A DNA stretch of 64,000 nt. It comes from Acanthornis magna. Taxonomy: Eukaryota; Chordata; Aves; Passeriformes; Acanthizidae. A program made the position numbers and the translations under genes. Every line of letters begins with the position of its first letter. The first letter of the stretch is position 1. The stretch spans positions 14,464,001-14,528,000 of the forward strand of contig JAWUZG010000032.1 in NCBI GenBank assembly GCA_036785705.1. Reading direction: 5' to 3'. Of the stretch, positions 49,400-62,400 are shown piece by piece. The notes beneath the pieces were generated by a model, which worked only from the letters and a program-made list of their open reading frames with translations, had not been told where the DNA came from and ran no database searches.

Positions 49400-50800
49400 G
49401 CTTCCCCTTACTCACCGTGGCCTCAGCCGCCCACTGCGTTCGGCCGCGGCTCCATACACTAATTTCCGAGCCCAAAAGCGGCCGGTGCTACCCAAGCCCT
49501 TGCAGGAAAGCCCCCAGCGGAGTCCCCTGGATGTTCCACCCGGGCGGCGGCCCCGTGCGGACCGGCAGGCAGCCACCAGGCCGGGCCGGGCGGGGCCAGC
49601 CGGACACGCGCCCCCACGGGCGGCTCCAGCAGCCGCCCCCTGCACGGCTGATTCCCTCGGCCCCCGGCGGTGGCTCCCGGACGCAGCGGCTGGGAGGGAA
49701 CGGGACAGCACGGACTGGGGCGGACTGGGACGGAACGGGACGGGCGGGACGGAATCCCACCGGAGCCGCCCGAGCCGCGCGCCACGCACGGAGCCGGCGC
49801 GGCCACGCCCACACGCGGCGGGACCGACCAATGGCCTTGGGGTGGGCGGGGCCTAGAGCGCCGCGTGGCGCCCGGGCCACGCCCATCCCGGCGGGAGCAT
49901 CCGGCGGCACGTCCGGGAATGGCGGCGGCGCGAGCGGCCCGGGCGTGCCTGAGCCGGGCTGGGCTCGCCCTGACCCCCAGGCTCGCACCGCCTCCCTGAC
50001 AACGCGCTCGGGCTCCAAAGCTGCCCCTCAGTGTGCTGCTTTTGGCCGGGGCACAGTTAGTTTCCTTCACAGTGGCCGGTACGGGGCTGTGTTTCGAATC
50101 TGTGCTGAACACAGGGCTGATAATGTAGAGATGTTTTTGTTATTGCTGAGCAGGGCTTACACAGAGCCAAGGCCTTCTCTGATTTTTGTACTGCCGTGCT
50201 GGGGAGGAGGTTGGGGGTGCCTGGGAGGAGGCACAGCCAGGACAGGTGACCCCAACTGACCAGAGGGATATTCCAGACCATGTGACATCGTGCTCAGTAT
50301 GTAAAGCGGGAGAAGAAGGACGAAGAGGGGGGGACATTAGGAGCGATGTTGTTTGTCTTCCCAAGTCACCGTTACCTTAATGGGGCCCTGCTCTCCTGGC
50401 GATGGCTGAACACCTGCCTGCCCATGGGAAGCAGTGAACTCATTCCTTGCTTTGCTTTGCTTGTGTGCGCGGCTTTTGCTTTCCCTATGGAACTGTCTTT
50501 GTCTCAACCCGTGAGTTTTCTGCCTTTTCCGATTCTCTCGCCGATCCCGCGGGTGGGGGAGGCGGCTGTGTGGGGCCTGGCTGCCGGCTGGGGTTGAACC
50601 ACGACACCCAGACAACGCTGCGTGTGTTGCTGCTGCTAAGTAACATAAATAATGTGTCGCTGCCCACGCACATCAGCACGGGGCCCCGTTCCGTGCTCTC
50701 CTCCATCCCTGGGCCCGGCAGGGCCCGCAAGGCCCCGCCGGAGCAGCGCTGCCCGGTGCGGGGCTGTGCGGGCCGGGCAGTGAGCGCTGTGTGTCCAGCC
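49400..50800. promoter_or_regulatory. CpG island, shared divergent promoter of PGM3 and RWDD2A
   Basis: This stretch is strikingly rich in G+C and CpG compared with the AT-rich surroundings, densest at 49430-49990 with a second dense part at 50510-50790. No TATA box is evident. Elements seen include CCAAT at 49828-49832, a GC box ggtgggcgggg at 49841-49851, several CACGCCC boxes, and an ATGGCGGCGGCG block at 49919-49930 of the type often found at YY1-bound start sites. PGM3 leaves to the left and RWDD2A to the right, so one island probably serves both. Confidence 0.8.
49416..49500 (-). other. PGM3: PGM3 non-coding first exon (5' end approximate)
   Basis: On the minus strand, GC-rich sequence ends in a good donor (CCACG|gtgagt, at 49416/49415) inside the CpG island. 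It would join the acceptor ctag just before the PGM3 start exon at 49126. The transcription start is not visible, so the right-hand limit is a guess. The 290-bp intron between them holds nothing else I recognise. Confidence 0.6.
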
Positions 50801-50929
50801 GTGTTTAACCATATTCTGTCGTGAACAACCGTGCGGCTCCCTTGCGGTGCTAAAGCTCACCATGCGCTAAACCCCGGGGTCTGACTGCAGCCCTCCCTCC
50901 CGTTCCAGGCGTGCCTGGAGGGCAGTGCA

Positions 50930-53345
50930 ATGGCTGTCACGGTAAGAGAATGCCTGGAGCTCCAGCTGCTGGAGGTGGAAATGCTCCTTTCGATGTTTCC
51001 CAAAAGAGGGGAGTTCAGCGTGGATGAGGACGCCGTGCCCAGCGTCCAGCGCTACCTGAGGAACGCTGACGGAGCCCTGCCACCTCAGCTGGAATATCGC
51101 ATCACTCTTGATGTTGGGGAGGTGAAGGTGAGTGCTGCCAAGGAGACCTGTTCATGGGTGGTGTTGCCTTTATTCTTTCTGCACACACTTGAAAACTCTG
51201 CCCTGAAAAAGCCACGTCATTTTTGTTTGCTCTTTCAAAAGTCAAGGGTAATAGAAAATCTTGCGTGCTACTAGTATCCATTGATCTGCATTTGAAATAC
51301 AAAAATAGCCCCAAATGGCAGAATACCATTAAGAGGAGTCAAACACTAAAACAAGCCCAGCCTATGAGCAGATAAACTAAACTTGCAGTATAAGGAGTTA
51401 CAATAGTTTAACTGATTGAGGAAAGGGATTGAACTAATTGATATGAATACTTGCACAGAGAACATAGGTCTGAGTACATACTAATACAGTGACTAGAAAT
51501 TGAAAACACAAACTCAGCCTAAAAGCCATTATCCTCAGAACAAGGATAATTAAACATTAGAGCAATTTACTGGGTGATGAGGTGGCCTCATGATTTTTTG
51601 GAAACTTTAGGTTTCTTTCTAAAATGCACCCTTTCACCAGCCTCCAGAGACAAGTTTTATGAACCATGTAGGGAGGGCTTGTGTAGGAGTAGTGGGGTTT
51701 TTTCCATAGCAGATTGTCAAGGAACTTGGAAAGATAATTAGTCATTTCATGATTCACTTCTCTCTGCAGGACTAATCATATGATTGTGCACTGTAGTGAG
51801 TCCCCCCTAATGGTCTACAGGAGCTTGAAGCACTGAGGATACATAAATCCTTTCCTGCTCTTGGACTAGAGGCAGGGTTCAGCTGCCAAAGAACTGGGGT
51901 GCTCCATTTGAAGGCACTGTAGGAATAATCAAGATAAATTCAACAGCCCAATGCTCATAGGAGATCAGATAAGATAATCTAGAGGTCTCTCCCTGACCTG
52001 AAATGTACATAAATCTTTTTATTCTCTATAATCTTGAGAATGTGTCTTCTTTATGGTGAATACATGCTTAAAATAATGGTCATGCACAGAATCACACAAT
52101 GGTTTGGGTTGGGAGCAACCTTAAAGATCTTAAAAAGATCCTTAAAGGAGAACCTTAAAGATCTTCCAACACCCCTGGCACGTGTCTCTATATATAGTAG
52201 GTGCAATCATTAACACTTTTGTGTAACTCTTGGCCTTCTTTTCCAGCACCTGGGCTGAGTTGATTAATCATGTGTGCTTGGTAAGGGATAAGAATCTCAA
52301 AAGCCCGACTCCAACAGTTCATTGCTGTAGCAACACTGAGCTAGAAATATCCCTTGAGGGTAACTGTACCTTCTCCCAAGCCATAGCATTAGTTCTGTGA
52401 ACAGCACAAAAGTAGCCTGGATTACACAGAAAGTGTTGTGAAAGTGACAGCATGATGCAACCAAAAAAAAAAAAAAAAAAAAAAAAGGAACAGACAAAAG
52501 AATGGGTTATTGGGACAAAAGGAAAGTAGAAATAATTCCAGTCATTAGGATGCTGCAATCTTAATCACATCTCCTCGTAATCTGCCTCTTACAGGGAAGA
52601 AGAATCTAGTGTGTCTTCAGTAGCTGCAGAACTAATTTTCTGTGTGTGTATGTGTTCTGTTTTTAAGGTGAAGGTGGAATTGCAGGTTCTCCTTCCTCAT
52701 ATGTATCCTCAGGTAGCTCCTCAGCTCTTTGTCAGATCAGATGCTCTGCACAGACAGCAACAGCTGCAGCTCAATACTCGTCTTGCTTCTCACATCAGCT
52801 CTCTGGATTCAGGAGATCTGTGTGTATGTGAGGCTGTGCAGTGGGTGAAGGACAACAGCCTCCCTTTCTTGGAAAACAGTAAGACTTTGTCTGAGTGTGC
52901 TTCGAAAGAAGTCAGGTTTAAGGAGATGCTGCATCGCATGTGGATCTACAGCCATCACATATACAGGCAGGAACTGAGGAAAAAGATTTTTGACTGTGCA
53001 AAGAAGTTAAATCTGACTGGCTTCTGCCTAACTGGGAAACCTGGTGTCATCTGTGTGGAGGGACTCCAAGAAAACTGTGAAGAGTTCTGGCGTGTTATTA
53101 GATATCCCAACTGGAAGCATATTTCTTGTAAGCATGTGGAGAATATAGAAACAGAGGGAAGCATTGATAATCTTCGCCTCTTTCATGGTTTCGAAGACCT
53201 GCAGTTTGAGGCACATGGTGATTATGGCCTGAGGAATGACTATCACATGGATCTTGGCCAGTTCCTAGAATTCCTGAAACAGCATCAAAGTGGACACATT
53301 TTTCAGATTTTATTTGGTGTTGAAGGCAAACTTGCAGAGAGCTGA
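50930..53345 (+). CDS. RWDD2A: RWDD2A, RWD domain-containing protein 2A, complete
   Basis: The two coding exons are 50930-51127 (66 codons, donor GTGAAG|gtgagt) and 52668-53345 (225 codons plus TGA, acceptor ttttaag), giving 291 residues against about 292 recalled for the human protein. The N-terminal part (about residues 10-135, including [18 protein letters not shown] and [10 protein letters not shown]) is an RWD domain with its conserved YP turn. The C-terminal part (about 155-285, including [49 protein letters not shown]) is the DUF1115-type domain found in this family. The biochemical role is not established. The start exon opens at 50909 after acceptor cgttccag, so a non-coding first exon should lie in the CpG island upstream. 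Its donor could not be chosen by eye. Confidence 0.95.
52086..52180 (-). repeat. CR1 3'-end fragment with short internal duplication
   Basis: The plus strand reads 'acagaatcacacaatggtttgggttgggagcaacc' followed by 'ttaaagatctt', which is the antisense CR1 terminus. The unit 'ccttaaagatctt' recurs at about 52139-52154, so a small local duplication occurred inside the fragment. It lies in the RWDD2A intron. Confidence 0.8.
52463..52486. repeat. A(24) tract in the RWDD2A intron
   Basis: A pure run of 24 A is followed by ggaacagac. No retrocopy or SINE body could be recognised immediately upstream, and no target-site duplication is evident. Confidence 0.9.
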
Positions 53346-53663
53346 GAGAAACTGTGTAAGGAGTTCTAATTTTGGAGAGCAAGAAATGTTGCTAACACTG
53401 AAGCCTTACAGCTACTGTGAGAAGGGAAGCTTTAATTGAGATTAATCGTTCAAGTAGTTAATCTCAGCTTCTGTTCTGAATTGCCACGTATTTTTGAGAC
53501 GTGTTCACTGATTTTCGCAATGAAAAATCAGACTCTAAAACTGGCGTTTGTCTCTATGAGCCATGCCTCAAGGCACTTGCAAGACGATAAACTTTCCACA
53601 CTGTGTTATGAATTATACACTTCTGTCTCCTTCATCCATACTGTGCTGTGTGGATTTTTTTCC

Positions 53664-54575
53664 CACTATCTAATCTAAACCTACTCTCTTTCAATTTAAA
53701 ACATTCCCCCCCCTTGTCCTGTCACTGCATTCACTTGTAAAAAAGTCCCTTTCCAGCCTTCTTGTAGGCTCCCTTCAGGTACTTGAAGGTGCTATAAGGT
53801 CTTCCCAAAGCCTTCTCTTCTCCAGGCTGAACAATCCCAATTCTCTCAGCCAGTTTTCATAGGAGAGGTGCTCCAGCCCTCTGATCATTGTGGCCCTCCT
53901 CTGGACTTGCTCCAGCAGGCCCATGTCCCTATTATGTTGGTGTCCCAGAGCTGGATGCAGTGGTCCATTTGGGGTCTCACAAAAGTGGAATAGAGGGCGA
54001 GAATCGCCTCCCTCAGCCTGCTGGTCATGCTGCTTTTGATGCAGCCTAGGATACAGTTGGCTTTCTTGGCTTCAGGCACACACTGCTGGCTCATGTTGGG
54101 CTTCTTGTCTACCACCACCCCCAAGTCCTTCCCCTCAGGGCTGCTCTCAATCCATTCTCCACCCAGCCTGTATTTGTGCTTGGGATTGCCCTGACTCAGG
54201 TGCAGGACCTTGCACTTGGCCTTGTTGAACTCCATGAGGGTTGCACAGACCCACATCGTCAGCCTGTCCAGATCCCTCTGGATGACATCCCTTCTCTCCA
54301 GTGCGTTGACTGCTCCACGTAGCTTGGTGGCATCAGCAAACTGGCTGAGGGTGAAGGGTGGGACAGTCCCACTGTTCATGTTACTGAGAAGGATGTTAAA
54401 AGAGTGCTGGTCCCAACACCAACCCCTGAGGAATGTCACTGTCATTGGTCTCCACTTGGACATTGAGCCATTGACTGCAACTCTTTATGACCATCCTTCT
54501 CCACCAAGTGTTTCATCTATCAAATCCATGTCTCTTCAATTTAGAGATGAGGATGTCATGCAGGAACTGTCTGTC
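53664..54575 (-). repeat. CR1 LINE internal fragment (reverse transcriptase region)
   Basis: The minus strand 54463-53885 keeps a 192-codon open frame with CR1 ORF2 features: [63 protein letters not shown]. This is the C-terminal part of the reverse transcriptase. The copy lacks the CR1 3' octamer end (it starts within the RT C-terminal region near 53664) and is also truncated on its 5' side near 54575. It lies 320 bp after the RWDD2A stop, antisense to RWDD2A, and may be part of that gene's 3' UTR. Confidence 0.9.
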
Positions 54576-56409
54576 TGGTTCTGTTAATAACAATTTTTCA
54601 TCTGCTCAACTCGTGGCATTTTATGTTTGATGTTTTAGGCCAAACACCTTGGAAATGACAGTGGGTAAGACGAGATAAAGTTTCATTTCTCCCCCTACAT
54701 TATATAAGGAAATACATATAAAATATAGAAAATAAGAACCTGATATATATATTAAATGTTACATAAAAACACAAATAACTTGAAGATCCTTTCCATGTCA
54801 AATTAGTATTCAGAGACAATTTTTCAGCAGCTTGGAAGAGGCAATGCTATTAATGGTTCATTAGGCAGCATTTTCCTGCGGGGAAGCGTGCTGAGTGCAG
54901 ATGTAGATAGTGAGTGTTCCAGTTTCTAATGCATGATCATATTTAAAGGTCATTAATAAATATGTAGTTGAAGAATGCTACTGAAAAGTCACCAGCAGCT
55001 GTGCCTTGAAGGACCAGCAGCCCACCACCTCCCACTTTGTGCTTGAGTGCCTTAATATGAAAATGGGTACCAAGCAATAAAAGCAGACTTACTGCTGAGC
55101 TGCAGAGGTCTGGCTGATCGACTCCAACACTCAGGCACTCAACAGCAGCTGTTTAAAGACTATGTTTCAGTACACTCAGCTGATGACAACAAAAATAACA
55201 GGTATTATTTTGTTTCAAATGAAACACAAGGAAGTGTTTTAATGCCCTTCTCATAACAGCAATACATTGAAATGCAGAGGATGGCATTGAAATGCAGAGT
55301 ATTTCTCGTTGCTCAGAATCATGATTAAAGTATTTTCTTCCTTCACTGTGGTGAGTATACTGTTTGTGTGATCATAACTTTTGCCAAAAGCACAGTGAGA
55401 CAGAAGATGTTTACAGGTTCCCATTAGGCAGTGAGGGAGAAAAAGTGCCTCTTTTTTTGAATTTGGGACCAGCTGAGGGGCTAGACAAAAAAAATTAATA
55501 TTTGGGTTTCTAGAGAATCTCTCTAGTAAAGATTAGAAAGAATAGTAGAAAAAACATTCAAGGACACTTTGTTTCCAAAATCATTATGAAAGCAGGTTAC
55601 ATTTTCCTGGAGTGGTAACTGTTTAACAACTAATAATTCCTGAGGCCTATTCCTGGCATTTTGATACTCCCTTTTTGTCAGGAACATAGAGTTCAAGCAC
55701 TTCCATGAACTTCAGGCTGAACATTTGCAATCTCTCGCAACAGTTATCTTAGTGCAGGAAGGAAATCCTTGATCATTTACAGAACATTATCTTAGCTAAT
55801 GTTAAATATTAGTAATGTTAAATGTTATAGTTAGTAATGTTAAAATGTTCTAATTAGATGTGAACAAAAGGTTTTGCAGGTTTGGTTCTTTTAGAAAATT
55901 TTCATTACTCCACACAAGAGTGACCAGTAAGGTTTTTCTTTGGAAGAAAATATTCTAACTTCATGGTTGTTTAAATTTTGTGGTCTTTTGAAATAATAGA
56001 TTCACAAATTATGCAAATTACACTGTGACCTGTAGTGGATAAAACATCACATGCATTTTTTAATTGTCCATTTATCTGCTTAAGTTCCCATTGATGTTTG
56101 TGATAAAACTCTTGACTCAAGATACAACCACTTATTTCAATAAGATCTGTCAAACTGTAGTGTAGGATATATCAATTAAAATAACAGTCAATATAGCCAA
56201 ACAACACAAATATATTTCTCAGATTAATTTTTATTTTCTGATGTGTAATTTATGATTTCTTGATCTGAGTTTCTAACCAAATATTATGATTTAGAAAAAG
56301 TTTTCTGCATCTTAAAAAATTAGCTATTCTTAGGCTTCCTAGGCAGAAACGATCTTAATATTTTAATGCTTTTTAACTGCAGCTGGTTTGTTCATTCTTC
56401 ATTAAATAT
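54576..56409. other. Intergenic region RWDD2A-ME1 (convergent tails)
   Basis: AT-rich sequence without recognisable coding blocks. A plus-strand AATAAA at 55076-55081 could end a long RWDD2A transcript running through the CR1 fragment. A minus-strand AATAAA at 56235-56230 lies about 175 nt after the ME1 stop and is a plausible ME1 polyadenylation signal. Which signals are used cannot be told from sequence. Confidence 0.5.
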
Positions 56410-59400
56410 TTAGAGTTTCACCTTCATGGCCTCTTCAGGCCAGGTGTAGGAGTCAGCCACAAAGCTGTTGTAATCAGTACTGTACACCTGAGAGCGGATG
56501 AAGGCTTCTAGGTCCTTGGGCTGAGGATAGGTGGAGGCAGTGTTATTCCTGTAGGCTTCTTCTGCGATCTGGAAAGATGCATTAAAATCCTAATTAGTGC
56601 TGATAAACTATCTGAGTACACTTAACAGGATTTCAAAGTAGGACTTAGTTCAAAATCAAGATGAGACTTTACTTTCTCTGGTGCTGCAGTGAGCTGTGTT
56701 CACACGGGATCCAGGTTAGTACCCAGTGAATAAGACTAGAACAAGATGTTTGTGTTCAAACTGCTACAAATACAGTGCTCCTCTTGCTCAGTTGTATCTC
56801 AGCTTTTACTGTGCACTGGTGGATAAAATATTCCACAAGCCCCAAGCACTGAGATTCAATTTCTACTTTTCTATCATCACTCTATCCTGGTTTACCATCT
56901 TCCCAAAGCACTGTAAGAAAGTGCTTTGTTCAAAGCTTCCATGGTCCCTGCATATTAGAGAAGTTTATTATTTGCCATATCTTGATAATATACTTCAAAA
57001 AAAGTAAACTCATGGGAAAAAGATAGTCCTATGCAGTGCACAGGATGGCTGGGGGAAATTCAAATATTTGCCTGCTCTTTGCTCACCCAGACCATACCTA
57101 AGTGAATCAATTATGCATCACAAATACAACTGCAACAAAAACGAAGTTTAGAAGGGGTTGCAGCCTACTCAACACATCAAAGTAACCTCTCACATCTGAA
57201 GAACACCCACTTCAGAAACAAATATCTTCAGACTGGACATTCATCTATGAAACAAAAGAAGTCTGGCAGACAGGTTTTATGCAGCAGCACTTTTTGAAAA
57301 GATCTCCTTAAAACTATTTGGCAAACACACTAATGCTCCTCCTTTGAATAAAAGGGAGATTCTTCCTGCTTTCCATAGCTCTCTTTGAAACGTGTTTTAG
57401 TTTGATCAGAAGCTGAGACCCAAAGTCATCGTATTTAGACTTAGTTTCTAGGGTTAATCTGAACCCCAACTCAATGTGGCTTGAGGAGCACTTTGGGTAT
57501 TTATGTGAGGGCTTATCTTCAGGTCTGCGCACATAATTATCATGGTCGAATAAGGTCTGAATTCATGCCCGATGTTTGGTATTCCAAAATATTTTGATAG
57601 TATTCCTCCCCTGGAAAAGGCAGAGGCCATTCCTAAACCTCTTGGTTTGTATGAGCCAGAGTAAGTATTTGCAGGAATAAAGTTTCAGCAGAGAGCAGGC
57701 AGAAAGAATCACTTGGTAACATTTTCCTTTTTTTTTGTATTTTACATAACATGCACAAATAGAGGAGGAATTTCTATTACTGTGTTTCTGCCAAACACAG
57801 AGCCAGTTTGATTTTGCCTGAGGAATTTAAGTAACATTCTGACATCGAACAGTTATCACTTGTCTAAGAGGACATGAACTTTGAGAAGGATTTTTTTCCT
57901 TAGATATACAGAATGAGTGAAGCTATGGAAACTGTTTCAAGCGTGAAGGCTCCTTGTTATTCTTGCAAAAGAATATGGAACAAATGGAATTACAGTAAGG
58001 TGACAAAGAGAGAAAACAATAATTGAAGAAAAAATGGTCGCAGAAGACCAGTAAAATGTTGAAACTGATAACCATGAAGGGCCTCAGCTGTGCAGCTGGC
58101 ATGACTGTGGTGGACAGCACAGTCTATGCTCTACACACATACACACTTGCTATAGCTCCACAGCTCTCCCTGTATTTGGATTACCTTTACGTTTATTAAT
58201 TAAATTTAATTTTGAAACTGCTATGTGTCCAATATTGATTGACGTAAACCAGCTTGTGAAAAGGTGTGTTAGGCTATGTAGAGATGGTGGGAAGACAAAA
58301 AGCCACAAAAGGCTGGATTTACTTACCTTCACAGCGATTTTCAGTGATACATCCTGAATGGTGACTAATGGAGGGTAGAGACGACCTTCCTGTAAATGTT
58401 CATCTGTAACTTGCTGAGCTATAACCTGCAATAACACAGACAGGTTTCACTTGACACGCAGATGCAGCTGTAGTTTGATTAGACAGTGATATTGTCTTTA
58501 GCAAAGAAATGTTTCCGCTTTGGCAAGTCACACAGATACTGCTTAATCCACCTAGAGAGCGTTTTTTAGAACCTCCCTTGTCGTTAGGAGAAGCTAGACA
58601 AGAATTAGAAATTTAAGGAGTTATGCCTTTTTCTCACTCAGACAATAAAACTTACTTAAGTCTTGAGTAAGTCCATGATGCACATAAACTTGAAAATAGT
58701 TCACTGTGAGATATAAATTCCAACCAACAATTGCAGTTGGGTCGAAGACTTAGAGAATATAAAGAAGCACCTGTCATTCTGACAGTTGTCACATTAACCT
58801 GTGCAGGGAACAGAACTGCAACTCTTTAGTGTAAAATGCTCTGAATTAAATGACTGTCAGTTGATATTTCTGCTGTCATTAGCTACATTTTGTCATTTGG
58901 GCACTTCAGAAAATAGCCTTTCAGGGTGATCCAGATGTGGATAGAAGGAAAACTCTGCTCTGGATAACATCTGGTAGAGCCATGTATGACCCACCAAAAG
59001 ATTCTGAAAACACCAGGGAAGTCCAGGAAACACTAAGACATGCAAGTGATAACAAAACTCAGAGAGAGAGAGCAAGAAGTGCACTTTTGAGGGAATTTGC
59101 TAGGAAAATGCTTGAAACAAAGGACAAACAAAATTTCCTACAGCTCCTGTTGCATGTGGGTAATAGGACCTTGTACATATGCTTGCAAAGAGCTAGGACT
59201 GCATCAGAAGAGGTGTCTGGATGCCATTAATGCATCCCTTCCAGCAGAAGTAGGTAAATAGTTTGAACTAAAGGAACTCCAGGTTCAAACAGAACTCAGT
59301 GTTCTCATGTGCAGTCTAACCAACACGTTCGTAGGTGTCCTAAGTTTTTCCATTTGGAGAGAAAATGCTGATAAGACCAATAGGCAATTACACTCTTGAC

Positions 59401-62400
59401 TATAACAAGTAAAAGAATTTTTTTTTTCACATTTAAATCTGATCTTGAGAAATACAAAAGAGAAAAACCCTCTAGGGGGAGCTAAGAGAATGTAAAATCA
59501 AGTTACTGCTCTCCATAACAGCAACCAGGTTATTTCAAAATGATACACAGTCCTTTGATGTTCATCTGAATATAAGGAGGTGCTTACAACATGAGGTCCA
59601 GCTTAAGTGGGCTCTGCAGGAAAGTTGAAATCTGAAGAAATCAACAGCAAGTTGCTCTTACTGTAATGCATTACTGAAAATAAAAGGCTCAGGAGTGGAT
59701 TACTTCTGGTTTGTGATTCTGTTTTTGATAGAAGGTAAGCCACAAAGTATTTGGGCAGAGCTCAAAGTGGGAGAGATAGCAAGATCAACTATATAGATGC
59801 CATACTGTTCCTTCAGACATACTCCTGTAACACCATTGAGAAGTATGCAAAAAGACAAACCCAAGCATTTTTAAAGAGAATGACACCCTCTTCATGTGCT
59901 CTTTGAAAAACACTCCTTGAGAAGATCAGATCAGTGGCAGGGGAAAAAATGATGAATCAACATTTGGGATTACTGAGAAAATAAGAGGTGACACAGAAAA
60001 CATACTTGTATAACATATAAATAGTTGTATAATGTATAAATCCCGAATGTAACACCACTTTGAGCAGGGTGTGGTTTTTCTCCACATACTTCAAACAAGA
60101 ATGGGGTAGAATTATAAAGGGTATAGAGAATAACAAAGATGATCAAAATGTTATTTTTGGTACAAGGAGACCAAAAAAAAGTAAATTAGACTTGGGAGAA
60201 AAAGAGAAGAATTAAATGAAATGCAAAGACAACTGAAGGTGTATATTTCTTATGGTGCTATAGGGAAACCAAATCATCAAACAGCAGAAAATCATGAGAG
60301 GAGAGTTTCTTTTTCCATGGGACTCATAATTAAATTGTGACACTAATTGCCAAAAGATATTCAAATATATAAACATGTTTTAAAAGCCACTGGGCTCATC
60401 TATGAAGGAGAAATCCACACAGGGATAAAACATCCAGCACAGGAAGGCCATACAGTGAAGGCTGCCAGAATCTGAGAAGACATTTCACCAGAAGGATCAC
60501 TGTAATTCTCCCTTATTTATCCTCTTTTCCTCAGCTTCTGTTAGTGATTGCTTTCACAGGAAGATACTGAGCTGTTTGGACCTTAGGTCCAACAAAGTAT
60601 GGCTATTTTAATGTTTTAAATTTCAATTAATTCAAGTTTTTCATAGAAAAATTAGCTAAGCCTTATTGCTAAATGAAGACAACCAAGACAAGACAAATGG
60701 CACAAAGCAAGTGGGGGTGTCTTGGTTTTTGGAGGACATATTCTCCACGATGAAAAGATTTTGTAGGATTATTTCTGAACTAAGCTGCAGGTCACACATG
60801 GAAGAATATTTCATTAGTTCATAATTCTCTGCCTCTTTTGTTGTGTTTGGTGGGACTTAAAAGAATAGGCAACATCCCTTGTCATCACAGAAGAACTGCC
60901 CACAGTTAAGAGGTATTACAGCTAAAAGTACCTTAGATTTATCATCCAAAGTCGAAGTTACATTCTGTTTTACTTGACAGCAAGAAAAGAACACTGAAAG
61001 TAGAATCTGTTGTAGTTACAATAACTACTTATTTGTGACTTCTATCAGATTTAATTGGAGAGGTGGCAAAGCAAGAAGCAGGAGGTAAAGGCATGCAGCT
61101 TGGGCTGCTTACTTCTTGTAATTTCTTTTTTTCAGGTAAGCTACCTCTGCAATCTAAGAATGTCCCTCTACTCAACAAATGCATGGCTTTTGTGCTCTAA
61201 ATTCTGCAGCATTTTGGGTGCTTCCATTTCAAATGAAGAATACTAAGCACTATTCTAAAACTCCCATGAAACTATTCTGATTTTATTCTTCCATGAAAAA
61301 AGGAAAGAAAATTTCTGATACTATTTTACTTTCCTGACTGTTACATTTCTTTGTTCAGAACAGACTTTTTTCTGACTTTGTCACATGAAACATAGTTCAA
61401 TCTACACATGTGCCACCTTTCGTCATCAGCACTCACTATTAGGAACCATTTCACACAAACCAAAATGAAGCAACTTCTACAATGAAGTAAGACAACTCTA
61501 ACACTGCAGTTTAGACCAGGAAGTGAGGATCACCAAATCCAACTGAAATTACAGGGAAAGATTTAAAGGGAGGATATAATTATCCAAAGGCTTAGGAGAT
61601 GGATCATTGCCCTTCTAAGATGGTTAAAGCCAGTGGAGACAGTCTGGGCTTTTTACTAATTTTAAAGATGGAAATTGTGAATGTCTTTCTTACAGAGGGC
61701 AGGCTGTTAGCAAACCTCTTTAAAGATGCCATAGCATGCGCCTTAAAAAACCTTTCAAAAGTCTAACAAGGACAGTGTGCAAGTGCCCACCCCTTAAGAA
61801 AGCTTCATATGCCACACTGCCTGTCATAGGATCACACTGCCTGTCAGCTGCCCTTGAGTGATGGCCAAGAACCACTTGCTTCCCTTCAATCTATGAAGAG
61901 CACAGAAGGAGCAAGAATCTGGAATGAAATATTCCTTAGAGAAGCTGCAGGAGTTGAATAATGCATTCACACATCTGCTAATTGGTGCAAATTTTTTTCC
62001 TCTTTTTTCATGTTCCATAATTCTAATATTTTAACTTCATTGCTTGGAGGCTTCCTCTGTGTGCTGCCTACGCTACCCATGAATTCCCAAGTGGGCTTAT
62101 ACAGCATCTTCGAAGAGTAAGACACTGCACTTCGATGAAGTTCTGTGGACTGTAACTTCTATGAAGTGGACTGGGCAGAAATTCCCCCTGAAGAGAGCCT
62201 AGGTCAGTTGGAGTTAACATGGTAAACTGAGGGTAGCCTTCTTCCTTATTCCCATACCCTTTAAAAATCCCCAAAGCATCAGATTTTCAATTACTTTGTA
62301 TGGACATGGTCAGGCCAACATGCATTGCCCAGGGCTTTCTAATTCAAATTCAAACAATTTTTGTAAACAAAACACACCCACGAGTCACTCCAACGCTACT

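Noticed and set aside
49412..50259. Long open frames on both strands in the CpG island, up to 280 codons.
   Set aside because: They are Pro/Arg/Gly/Ala-rich in every frame, as expected from GC-rich DNA lacking stops. They overlap each other on opposite strands and match no protein I know.
54210..54587. Plus-strand open frame downstream of RWDD2A.
   Set aside because: It is the antisense of the CR1 reverse-transcriptase fragment.
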